From Larix sibirica (lineage: Eukaryota > Streptophyta > Pinopsida > Pinales > Pinaceae), in the NCBI GenBank assembly GCA_004151065.3, contig NWUY0300051710.1:40133-50763 (forward strand): a stretch of 10,631 nt of DNA. The letters run 5' to 3'. Below, piece after piece: positions 1 through 8,118 of this stretch; positions within the stretch are counted from its first letter, which is position 1; every line of letters starts with the position of its first letter. The position numbers and the translations under genes were made by a program. The notes under the pieces were generated by a model. The model was not told the origin of the DNA. It saw only the letters and a program-made list of their open reading frames with translations, and made no database searches.

Positions 1-193
1 CGAGGAGGATAGTGTGGTCAATTAACATGTGGAAGAGAAGATGGTGGTTGATCAACTCGGTGAGGAGGAGAGGGTGGTTGGTCTACCTATGGAGGAGGAT
101 ATGGTTTTAAATCTACTCAATGACAAGGAGATAGTGGTCAATCAACCTGTGGAGAATGAGAAGGTGGAGGAGATGGTGGTTGGTTGACTCCAT
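1..193 (-). repeat. 30-bp minisatellite encoding a 10-residue proline-rich repeat
   Basis: Units begin at 1, 31, 61, 91, 121 and about 151 with an exact 30-base step for the first five; the last carries a small insertion. In the minus-strand frame of the proline-rich tail each unit reads close to V-D-Q-P-P-S-P-P-H-R, for example VDQPPSPPHR at 83-57. Some units have TGA or TAG where others have CAA, CAT or CGA, so the tail is no longer translatable here. Because 30 is a multiple of 3, repeat number could have varied without breaking the frame. The array continues off the left edge. Confidence 0.8.
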
Positions 194-195
194 GA

Positions 196-286
196 GTACA
201 AGGAGGAGATGGACGAGGAGGAGGAGGAGGAGGAGGAGAAGAGTGAGATATGTAAGGAGGAGGTGGAGGTGGAGGATCACCCCCAT
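196..286. repeat. GGA/GGAGGT-rich low-complexity tract (polyproline codons on minus strand)
   Basis: The plus strand is almost pure purine with runs of gaggaggagg and aggtggaggtgg. On the minus strand it encodes two runs of seven prolines separated by YISHSS, then PRPSPPCTHG, inside the 374-138 reading frame. It is the upstream part of the proline-rich tail that grades into the 30-bp repeat. Confidence 0.75.
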
Positions 287-1690
287 CATCATATGAATCA
301 AAAGAAGGCCAAATGTCCCTCCTCCTCTTTAGTAGGTTGACCACATTGAAAATATGATGCATCAATGATTTCATTTCACATAGAAGGATCCTCCATATAT
401 CTGAGATATATCAATCCTATATGATCTAGTTAACCTTTACATGGTGCTCTCCTTGTCAATCCAACAATCCACATAATCGATATTCCATCTCCTGGAGGAA
501 TCTAAACTCAATATTGTGTTGTGGGCCAGGTCTTTGTAGCTGAGGCGCCTCATCAACATCATACATTTCCTCATAATGTTGGGGAGGACCCTCTCCAACA
601 GAAGTGGCAATATTTTCAAAATTGTACACAACAATACTTAAACAACTTAACTAAACAATTTAAAGAAAATGTTAGAATAAAGTACATATGCATTAAATAG
701 ACAATAAGATGCAACTAGATTAATCAAAACAAACGCTAATAATACCTTTGGAATTTGGTGGCTCATTCTATGTAAATAGGATGTTTGAACATCTTCTCCA
801 ATCCATCCGTAGGTGTAGTAATGCCACTAGATCCATGGTATGATCATCCTCACTAGAAAGAAAATCCAATGTCTCTAGAGTGATCCTACATGGAAACTAT
901 CACTACTCCCTCTTGCAAAACATCTATCCCCACATGTACATATGCACCTTAGTCATTGGCCTAGGAGGGTGGTAGTCCAATGATGTCTAAGTGACCAAAA
1001 ACATATACAGAAGTAAGCAAAACAACTATGAAGCAAATAGGAAAACAAAATTTCCACCAAAAAATGGTACACCACTTAATGTATATAAGAATTTGCACTA
1101 AAGAATCTACATACTCTAATAAGGTGCAACTAATGTGAGCCTACCCATCATACGTGTATTGGGTCAGTTTCATGAAAAAAAGTGATAGGAACCTAACCTC
1201 CTTGACACCAAATGAAACTGTCTGCAACTGGCCACCAGCTACCTGGAAGTTAGCAAGGGAAGTGGCATCCTCACTGACATATCTATGAATGTATATGAGC
1301 TGACTATATGCTACAATACCAAGTAGAACATCAGGAAAATGGTGAAAAGCCTCCCCTTTTCTAGATAGCTTAGTAATGAATGAAGTAGATGTCCTCCTCT
1401 ATGGGCTCAAACCCCATATTAAGATCGAACCTAAATGCCTTCCTATGTTGATCCCAGTGACGAAACAATATCCTGAGTAATCGGGAGCTCCCCCTTAGAG
1501 ATTCAACCTCTTCATAAAACTTGAGGAGGCCAACATTCTTCAAGAAGGATCAAATATGTTCTCTAAGAGGGTCAGGGAACAAATCACTCTCCTTCTCGTG
1601 GATCTCCCACTCTCATAAAAAATTACACAAGTCAAGCCATTGATGCTGCTTCGTTGGTCCTATCTCTGATTCACATATAACTTTCATTAT

Positions 1691-1737
1691 ACACACACAC
1701 ACACACACACATACACACACATACAAAAAAAAAAAAA
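1691..1737. repeat. (AC)n microsatellite followed by an A13 run
   Basis: Positions 1691-1724 are AC dinucleotides interrupted by two AT steps, followed directly by 13 A residues at 1725-1737. The tract lies just upstream, in minus-strand sense, of the first recognisable codon of the broken gene. It separates that gene from the AT-rich tandem array. Confidence 0.95.
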
Positions 1738-1799
1738 TTTATTAAAGGACATTTTTATTTATTAAAATCAGAAATTATTTTTTTACCTAGATCAAATTG

Positions 1800-2690
1800 C
1801 ACATAACTAGTGCGCCATAAAACCAATAACACACCATCCATGGTGCTTTTAAAACATAACCGCACCGAAAGCAGTGCTTTAAAATTAATAAAATGCACTG
1901 CATTTAGTGTGGGTCTATTTAAAACATCGGTACTGATGCATTTAATTCAAAAAACCAAGCGCACTGTAAATATTGTGCTTAAATAATTATAACGCACCGG
2001 ATGTGCAAACCAATATTTATAACATAAATGCTTTAAATATATCGATCAACCATGAAAAATAAATTATCAGCACCAAAATTGGTATATCTGGTGCGCTTAA
2101 TATATATTAGCATATCGAAAGCGATGCACAATTATATAGAGAGAGCATTTCCCTCTTTGAAAAAATTAACCTACTTTTGATAGTGTTTACATACTCGGTG
2201 TGCTTTATATATCTCAACGCACCAACCACAGTGCCTCACTATATATGGAGAGCACTGATATATTTGAAAAATAATAACCTATGACTCCTTGGATTTGTAT
2301 AAACATGATACCCTTCATGTATATTTATATACAATTCGTGTCGTGTTTGTATATATAAAGGCACCAATATCTTTGAAAAAATAAGAAACTGATTGTTTTG
2401 AATTTATATATTTTTAGTGCGTTGTACATATCTATATGCACTGGGTGTAGTGCATAATTATATCTATAGTACTCATGTCTTCAAAAAAATAAATCTAGAG
2501 TTTTTTTCTCTTTATAAAATGCACTTTATATATGTTGACACCTTGCTAGCGGTGTGTTTGTATACAGGGAGGGTCCCGATATGTTTGAAAAAAAACTATA
2601 GTTTTCTAGCATTCACTGGTAGTGCATTTCATTTACATAAATGCACCATCTATGGTGCATTTCATTTTCTATTCGGTATCCTCATCCACA
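1800..2690. repeat. Diverged AT-rich satellite-like array, period about 107 bp
   Basis: A motif close to TTGAAAAAATAA recurs at 1946, 2052, 2157, 2264, 2373, 2480 and 2585, giving steps of 106, 105, 107, 109, 107 and 105 bases. Between these anchors each unit tends to carry GGTGCGCTTTATATAT, then a GCACC box, then GTGC followed by AATTATAT, and ends near GAGAGCACCGATATCT. The GCAC/GTGC boxes form short dyads, for example gcaccatctatggtgc at 2643-2658. The left part, about 1800-1945, shows the same boxes at a shorter spacing of roughly 30-34 bases. Units are strongly diverged, as expected for an old satellite. I see no gene; the open frame at 2417-2719 is a by-product of the low stop density. 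Confidence 0.7.
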
Positions 2691-2698
2691 ATGCAATC

Positions 2699-4802
2699 TG
2701 TAACGACCAACCTCATTAAACACCAATATTACAAAGATAAAATTTATTTATGAGATTTATACATTAAAATTAAAAATTTATTTCTCATAAGGATTGCTAA
2801 ATTTAGAAATGAATGTAAATGACTGTAAATAATATTTAAAATCAGAATTTACCAGTTAATCAATTGAAATTCAACCATATCTATAACCATAATCAATTTA
2901 CATGAAAACCAAGAAACCAAATCAAGTTCACCAACAGGATAAGAGACATACCTGGATAACAATTATGGACTTACAGATTGTACAGCACACCATAGGTAGG
3001 CTGACCAATAGCAACAAAAAATACGAAACCACATGTAGGGGGGCCGCTCTCCTCCCAACCAACCCCTTAGTCGTAAACTGAGAGCCTCCGATCCCTCACT
3101 CAGCAATACCAAGCCAGCCCAACCATCATAATTAGAATCCTATGAATCTACCCTCAACCTCCAAACCTTCATCTTCATAGAACTCATAGAACCCCCCTAC
3201 TATCCCCTGGACCTTCCCCAAAAATAAAGAACACAAAAAATAAGAAAAATGAAGGACCCCCCAATTAGCTCCCAATTCCCCTTTTTATGCATAATTTTTC
3301 TAATTTTTCTGAGTATTTTCTTTCTTGAATTGTTGTAATCCCTAAGGGGTGGACAATGTGTTGCGTACCAAGTGGTTTGGAACCCTAGAGTGGTTGTGTG
3401 AACTCTTGGAGAAATAGCGAGGTTTGGGTGATATTTCTATGCACACATTGGAATAGCACCTTCTTGGTGTTGTGTGGGGTGGATATTGTTGATCCCAAAC
3501 TAGCTGTGTTTGTGCGAGGCTGATTGTCAGTATTGAGTACAAGATTGGTGTAGAGCACGAAACTAGCTAAGAGGCTAGTGAAGGAAGTGACCTCCTAGTG
3601 GAATAACAATATTTGGGTGATATTTCTATGCACACACTTGAATAATACCTTCTTGGTGTTGTGTGGGGGCGTATTGTGGAACCCAAACTAGTCGAGTATG
3701 CACGAGGTTGATTGTTGGTATTCAGTACTGTAGTGGTGTAGAGAGGGGAATTGGCTAAGAGGATAGTGAAGGCTATGAAATCCTGGTGGAATAGTGGGGT
3801 TTGGGTGACCTCCTGGTTGGGGCAAATAATGTGTACCCCAAGCTAATCGATTTTGCATGAGGTGCCTATAGCTATGTGGTGAGTCACTAGTTAGAATTTC
3901 CCCTTTAGTACCTCGAAAAGCATGTTAACCTAGCAGAGACTGGCTTGGATTGAGAATTGAGTCTGTGTGATTGTGGTAGCCTATTAACCTAGAAAAGGAT
4001 GGCATGGATGTGGCCTTGTGCCTATTTGACTAAGAGAGAGATTTGGATAGATCCCATTTCCTTAAGGTAATCATGCCCAGTGAGAGAGTGTCCTCATAGC
4101 ATAAAGATTATATGCTAGACGGAGTGCCTAAGGTTGGGTGGAACATTTATCTTGCACAGTCAATTGTTTGTAGAATATTCATTAAAGATAAGTGTTAACT
4201 AATGTTTCATTATTGTTATTCATTTCCATTGTATGAATGTTGACCATAATTGATGAAGATGCATGCTGAAAATAGTGATTGTGAATATGATTTGATTAGA
4301 TGGAAGTTAATATAATTCTTGATATCTAAGTGTTGAATATATGATATTGCATTTCATGAATTGCTTGCATATAGATGATTGTACGTATATGAAGTCTTGT
4401 TACGGGTATATCACTAACTCTACAAGAATTCAGTGACTTGTCATTGTAAGCTAAGTCACCATGTGATGGTTATCCTGCATGGTGGTAGACGTGCAGTGGT
4501 TAAAGGTAGTTGAACAGTGGATTGTGTAGTGGTTTGGTTTCAGGCATGTAATATAGCTACATGATAAAGGATTTGATAAGAGAAAAATTTCGTGGGTTCA
4601 AATTAGTTTGTGTAGTATCACATATGGGATAAAGTATTATGCGTGCAATGACACACTTAGTGTATTGAGATCATGTGGCATAAACTGTTGAACAGTAAAA
4701 TAACTAAGTGTTAGACAATAATGTCTTGGTGTTAGAAGTGGAAAGAAAGCAAAATATCCCCCATGGTCATGATAGGCCACTAAGGCCGTTGGGGACGTGA
4801 CA
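2699..4802 (+). repeat. Putative 5' LTR (about 2.1 kb)
   Basis: The right end is fixed by the primer site: ...ggggacgtgaca ends at 4802, three bases before it. The left end is placed at TGTAACGACC at 2699, because TGTAACG is a near-perfect inverted match to the CGTGACA right end and both fit TG...CA. This point also coincides with the end of the satellite array. The target-site duplication would then start as caatc (2694-2698), which cannot be tested without the 3' LTR. Inside, 2740-2900 is AT-rich, 3030-3240 is C-rich on this strand, 3411-3890 is a tandem repeat, and 3925 and 3984 begin a second short repeat (ttaacctag..., 59-base step). I cannot identify the TATA box or the R/U5 boundary. 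No gene is seen. Confidence 0.65.
3411..3890 (+). repeat. Tandem repeat of about 189 bp inside the LTR (about 2.5 copies)
   Basis: Unit 1 is 3411-3600, unit 2 is 3601-3788, and a shortened unit 3 starts at 3789. The anchor tttgggtg occurs at 3423, 3612 and 3800. Units 1 and 2 share long blocks such as tgatatttctatgcacacac (one mismatch), ccttcttggtgttgtgtggg, and a tail ending in ctaagagg-tagtgaagg. Unit 3 lacks about 28 bases after tttgggtga. A more diverged partial unit may precede at about 3345-3410. Repeats of this size in an LTR can be U3 enhancer-type duplications; that role is only inferred here. Confidence 0.8.
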
Positions 4803-4805
4803 GAG

Positions 4806-4817
4806 TGGTATCAGAGC
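4806..4817 (+). other. Retrotransposon primer-binding site for initiator tRNA-Met
   Basis: TGGTATCAGAGC matches the complement of the 3' end of plant initiator methionine tRNA, the usual primer for minus-strand DNA synthesis in plant Ty3/gypsy elements. It lies three bases after the inferred LTR end. A further GGTTTC at 4821-4826 may be part of the extended complementarity. The site is intact even though the coding region is ruined. Confidence 0.9.
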
Positions 4818-5014
4818 AGTGGTTTCAACACTAGGCCTATGAGTGTAGAAAGAACCCGCACACCAATGTAAAAGTGATTGTTAGTATTAGTTAATGTGTT
4901 ATCTATTAATACTTCTCTTTTTGCACATCTCTATCTGCAACAGAGAGTCATTTAAAGGAGGGTATCAAGAGAGTAAGAAAAAGAATCAGGAAATTGATTA
5001 GTTGAGTGATCATC
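4818..5014 (+). other. Untranslated leader between primer site and gag
   Basis: About 200 bases separate the primer-binding site from the gag ATG, a normal distance for a plant gypsy leader that would hold splice and packaging signals. It has no long open frame and no repeat. I cannot identify any specific packaging element. Confidence 0.55.
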
Positions 5015-5450
5015 ATGGATGATGTGCAAGGTGGTAATGTAGAAATAGATTCCAATGGAAGGAGGGTGTAGATCACACCTCCATATATGGTTGAAACTAT
5101 GAGGAGTTTCAATGAAAGGATGAATAAGGAGAAGGAAGAGAAGAATAACATCAATGTTACCATACTTCAGAGCCTAACAAACTTTCAGCAAAAATCCAAT
5201 TTGGGATCAAATCAAAACAACGAAAGTAAGGATGGAAGGAGTGCGAGTAGTCACTCTAGGGGAAGATCATGTTGCCATGAAAGAGGTTCGTGTAGAAGGA
5301 GAATAAGCATGTATCCCTCAGATACCTTGAGCAACAGGTTGAGCATTTCAAAGGGTTTAGCTGGAAGATCTAAGAGGAGGAAGCCTTGTAAGGAGAATTC
5401 TCTTGGATAATTCAAAAAGTAAGGAAAACTACATTTGATGGAGAATTGAA
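5015..5450 (+). pseudogene. Gag N-terminal part (gypsy), frameshifted
   Basis: The chosen start is ATG 5015-5017, which opens MDDVQGGNVEIDSNGRRV and stops at TAG 5069-5071. The same frame continues with ITPPYMVETMRSFNERMNKE, so the TAG is best read as a decayed glutamine codon. The 5087 ATG is therefore internal. A charged, helix-prone stretch (NERMNKEKEEKNN) is followed by a Ser/Arg-rich segment (SSHSRGRSCCHERGSCRRR). Near 5305-5315 the sensible reading moves to frame mod 1 (YLEQQVEHFKGFSWKI at about 5317-5364), with stops at 5365-5367 and 5383-5385, then SWIIQKVRKTTFDGEL to about 5450. Gag would form the particle that packages element RNA. The usual capsid core expected after TFDGEL is missing. 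Confidence 0.7.
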
Positions 5451-5465
5451 TTCTTAGATCCCAAG

Positions 5466-5858
5466 ACCTTGGGTAATGCTATCTGGAAGGCTATGCATTG
5501 CTATGAGAAAAGAATGGGAATATTTGAGGATAATCAAGAAGGAAGAGGAAATCCAAAGGGAAATTTTGATCCAAGGAAGGAGTTCAGACTTGTACCCTAT
5601 ATAAATCAGCCAAGGAAAGCTTGGTAGGAGCATCCAATGCAAGGCAGATTGTTCCGCGCTATGTCAACAACAGGAAGACCTAGAGAACCAATGCAATGTT
5701 TGGGATTGGGAGATAATCATAAGCTGTATGATTTCCCTCACGAGAAGGGACATACTCGAAGGATACATAATATTGGAGAAGTTGTTACTATGGAGGACGT
5801 GACCAGATCAACTCCTAGAATCTACACAGCTTTAGATGATCATCAGGTAGACCATTAA
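5466..5858 (+). pseudogene. Gag C-terminal part with ruined zinc knuckle (gypsy)
   Basis: In frame mod 0, TLGNAIWKAMHCYEKRMG begins at 5466 and is followed by a Gly/Arg/Asn-rich linker (NQEGRGNPKGNFDPRKEF). A TAG at 5625-5627 interrupts it after RKAW, and a TAA at 5856-5858 ends it. The nucleocapsid zinc knuckle, expected as C-x2-C-x3-H-x4-C, reads C(5697)-x2-L(5706)-x3-H(5718)-x4-F(5733). Two of the three cysteines are lost, so RNA binding by this motif would be abolished. It is read directly into the protease, which fits a gag-pol polyprotein in one frame. The join to the N-terminal part at about 5450-5466 looks like an internal deletion of the capsid core. Confidence 0.75.
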
Positions 5859-6272
5859 GCAATAGTAGTTGAAATTGGAGGTAAGATTGTCTCGTAGTCT
5901 ATTTATATTTTAGTTGACCCAGGGTCCAGTCATAGTTATATTCATCCTAAGATTGTGAAATTTTGTGCGCTTAAGAAAAGTAAGCATGGCAAGTCATGGC
6001 TAGTTCAGTTAGCCATAGGGATAAAGAGGAAAGTCAGTGAAATGCTAGACACATGTCTATTAATGTTGGATGGTATATCCAACGCAACAAACTTGAACAT
6101 CCTACCATTAGTATCATTCGATGTTTTTATCGGCATGTTTTGACTAGACAAGCACTGCACCAAGCATGAATTTTATAATAAGTTTCTTGAATGTATGCAT
6201 GATGAAGGAATACCTCAACTAGTAAAAGGTGAGGTGAAGAAGGTTTCAATAAGGAAAGTTACAACGTTGTAG
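5859..6272 (+). pseudogene. Aspartic protease domain of gypsy pol
   Basis: The frame continues past a TAG at 5895-5897 into the retropepsin active-site motif: ILVDPGSSHSYI, with the catalytic Asp codon at 5916-5918 in a D-P-G-S-S context, a form seen in plant gypsy elements. The downstream segment at 5955-6143 keeps a hydrophobic LPLVSFDVFIGM stretch, matching the LPL..FDVILGM-type region seen in this family, and stops at TGA 6141-6143. Translation-like sequence resumes (DKHCTKHEFYNKFLE) up to TAG 6270-6272. In a live element this enzyme cleaves the polyprotein. Here the active-site triad is present but three stops lie in the domain. Confidence 0.8.
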
Positions 6273-7160
6273 TTGATAAGGTATTTCAAGAAGAACTATC
6301 AAGTATATGCAGCTCATGTATCAATATCAATAGAAGGTATAGGTCCAACGATGGAATATTTCCCAGTGCTACAAGATTTTAAGGATGTATTCCCAGAAGA
6401 AGTGTTGAGAATGCTTCCAAAAAGAGGTGTTGATTTTACAATTAATCTAGTGCCAAAAGCAACCCTAGTGTGTAAATCCCTTTCCAAGATGATCACTCCA
6501 AAATTGGTAGAGTTGAAAATGCAACTCTGGGAATTAATGGATAAGCAATAAATTAGACCAAGCGTGTCACTATGGGGTTCGCCAATGTTGTCTGTGAGGA
6601 AGAAGGATGGAAAATTGAGACTAACCATGGACTACAGGAAACTCAATAAGGTCACAATCAAGAACACATATCCATTACCAATTATATATGATCTCTTTAA
6701 TCAAATCAAGGGATCTCGAATATTTTACAAGATTGACATAAGGTTAGGGTACCATCAGGTTAGAATCAAAGAGGAAGATATCCCAAAGACATCTTGAAGA
6801 ACACATTATGGACACTTTGAATTCACAGTTGTGTCATTTGGCCTCACCAACATGCCATACACTTTCATGTTCTTCATGAATAGTGTGTTCAATCAGTATT
6901 TGGATAAGTTTGTGTTGGTATTCCTTGATGGGATCCTCATATATTCTAAGAATGAGGAAGAGCACGCAAAATATATTGGAATGGTTTTGCAGGTGACTTG
7001 GGAGCATAAGTTGCACGCCAAGCTAAGAAAATGCAAATTTTATTAGAAAAGGAATCAGTATTTGGGTCATGTTATTTTAGTAGAGGGAGTTTCAGTAGAC
7101 CCCGAGAAGATTGAGGCGATAGTGAATTGGTCTACCCACAAGAACATGAAAAATGTTTGA
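6273..7160 (+). pseudogene. Reverse transcriptase domain of gypsy pol
   Basis: The pre-RT linker contains YFPVLQDFKDVFPEE at about 6354-6401, a conserved lead-in to gypsy RT. The palm and finger motifs follow: [20 protein letters not shown] (with one extra G before SPM), YPLPII, and [15 protein letters not shown] with the first catalytic Asp at 6735-6737. Then come HYGHFEFTVVSFGL, the active-site loop VFLDGILIYSK, and YLGHVI. The loop should be F/Y-x-D-D; the second Asp is glycine (codon 6930-6932), which should abolish polymerase activity. In-frame stops are at 6549-6551, 6795-6797, 7044-7046 and 7158-7160. No frameshift is needed within the domain. Confidence 0.9.
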
Positions 7161-7713
7161 TCTTTTATGGGTTTAGCAGGATATTACAAGAGATTCGTCA
7201 AATATTTATCCAAAGTGGTGCATCCTATCATGTCACTGTAGAGACAGAGTGTGAAGTTTGCATGGACTAAAAAATGTGAGGAAAGTTTTTAGTGCATGAA
7301 AAAACTACTCACCATCCCTATTTGGAAAATTGCAGACCCAGATAAAGATTATGTGGTCTGGACGGATGCTTGCATTGAACGACTAGGAGGAATACTTATG
7401 CAAGAAGGGGATGCAATATGATATGAGTCTAGAAAATTAAAGGATAATGAGAAGAATTATGTGACACATTATTTGGAGCTAGCAACCACAGTGCATACAT
7501 TGAATATGTGGAGACACTATCCGCTTGGATGAAAATCAAGTAGCGCATTGATCATATGAGATTGAAGTATTGTTTGATAATCCAAATATGAATGCTCGGC
7601 ATGACATATGCTTAGAATTGTTAAGTGAATTTGATATTGAGATTAAGCATGTCAAAGGTAAAGAGAATAAGGTTGCTCACACGCTCAACCGAAATTTCAT
7701 GTTGCAGCCATGA
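7161..7713 (+). pseudogene. RNase H domain of gypsy pol
   Basis: After the RT thumb (SFMGLAGYYKRFVKYLSK) the frame reads FAWTKKCEESF and then DYVVWTDACIERLGGIL, where the TDA Asp is the first RNase H acid. YESRKLKDNEKNYVTHYLEL follows, carrying the Glu, then TLNMWRHYPLG. Stops occur at 7239-7241, 7290-7292, 7419-7421 and 7530-7532. Two small indels between 7533 and 7573 move the frame mod 0 to mod 2 to mod 1. After them FDNPNMNAR and SEFDIEIKHVKGKENKVAHT are read to a TGA at 7711-7713. The expected final Asp in the VADAL-type motif reads His (VAHTLN). In a live element this domain removes the RNA strand during reverse transcription. Confidence 0.85.
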
Positions 7714-8118
7714 GTTTGTGTCACGCTAACCTTAGAGAAAGAGTCAACAAGGTCTCAGTTGAATATAAGAGGTATGGGAAATTGATCGTAGGAATTAGGA
7801 AAAAAAATACAAGAAAGAAATATGAGGAATATCAATTGTAAGAAGATGGAATTCTTCTATTCCAAGGTCGATTGTACATTCTAGACAATGTAGAATTGAA
7901 GAAGCTAGTCATGGATGAGATTCATCAGACACCTTACTTAGGTCACCAAGGATATCAAAACATCCAAAAAGAAATATTTTTGTCCCTTAATGAACAAGGA
8001 CATCACAAATTACATAGCTATATTTTAGAAGTTCCAACAAGTGAAGGTTGAGCACCATCATCTAGTAGGATTATTGTAGCCAATACCTATTCCTCAGTGA
8101 AAGTGGGAAGAAATATAT
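7710..8118 (+). pseudogene. Integrase N-terminal HHCC region of gypsy pol
   Basis: Frame mod 0 from 7710 gives a spacer (MSLCHANLRERVNKVS), a TAA at 7839-7841, then EDGILLFQGRLYI and MDEIHQTPYLGHQGYQN. The two zinc His codons are at 7923-7925 and 7944-7946. A frameshift at about 7968-7984 moves to mod 1, reading PLMNKDITNYIAIF, a TAG at 8026-8028, then KFQQVKVEHHH. The two expected zinc cysteines (C-x2-C) are both phenylalanine, at 8023-8025 and 8032-8034. Further stops are TAG 8077-8079 and TGA 8098-8100. This domain normally folds around zinc and helps integrase multimerise; it cannot do so here. Confidence 0.8.

Larger units (their letters stand above)
1..1687 (-). pseudogene. Decayed plant gene of unknown function with proline-rich tail
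   Basis: I do not know the function. Read on the minus strand, protein-like segments follow one another in shifting frames. An ATG at 1687-1685 opens 24 codons containing KQHQWLDLCNF, ending at a stop at 1613-1615. Next comes a segment at about 1606-1546 with ESDLFPDPLREH. A one-base shift leads to FLKNVGLLKFYEEVESLRG and RHWDQHRKAFRF, ending in EEDIYFI near 1390. A 4-base attc duplication then breaks the frame before KLSRKGEAFHHFPDV. That frame runs to a TAG at 1141-1143 and on through EYVDSLVQILIYIKW to about 1072. No clear coding is seen at about 625-1070, which may be intron or decay. Another segment at 623-459 reads SVGEGPPQHYEEMYDVDEAP and stops at 456-458. A proline-rich tail follows at 374-1. 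The pattern resembles uncharacterised plant-specific proteins, possibly near the plant mobile domain group; that assignment is weak. The 3' end is outside the window. Confidence 0.6.

Noticed and set aside
26-187. Plus-strand frame of the 30-bp repeat, encoding a Glu/Val-rich decapeptide repeat (EExxVV type)
   Set aside because: The minus-strand frame is continuous with a proline-rich tail and a gene-like body on the same strand, so the plus frame is better read as its antisense shadow.
437-634. A 65-codon minus-strand open frame
   Set aside because: Another frame of the same strand (623-456) reads more like protein (GEGPPQHYEEMYDVDEAP), so this is an out-of-frame shadow.
1830-2660. CRISPR-like spaced repeats with short palindromes
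   Set aside because: Units are diverged, there are no constant repeats with unique spacers, and the context is plant nuclear repeat DNA.
2417-2719. A 100-codon plus-strand open frame
   Set aside because: It lies in the AT-rich tandem array, has no domain-like pattern, runs over repeat-unit boundaries and crosses the inferred LTR start.
4806-4817. Possible tRNA gene fragment
   Set aside because: Only the 12 bases complementary to a tRNA 3' end are present, at the place expected for a primer-binding site; no cloverleaf surrounds it.
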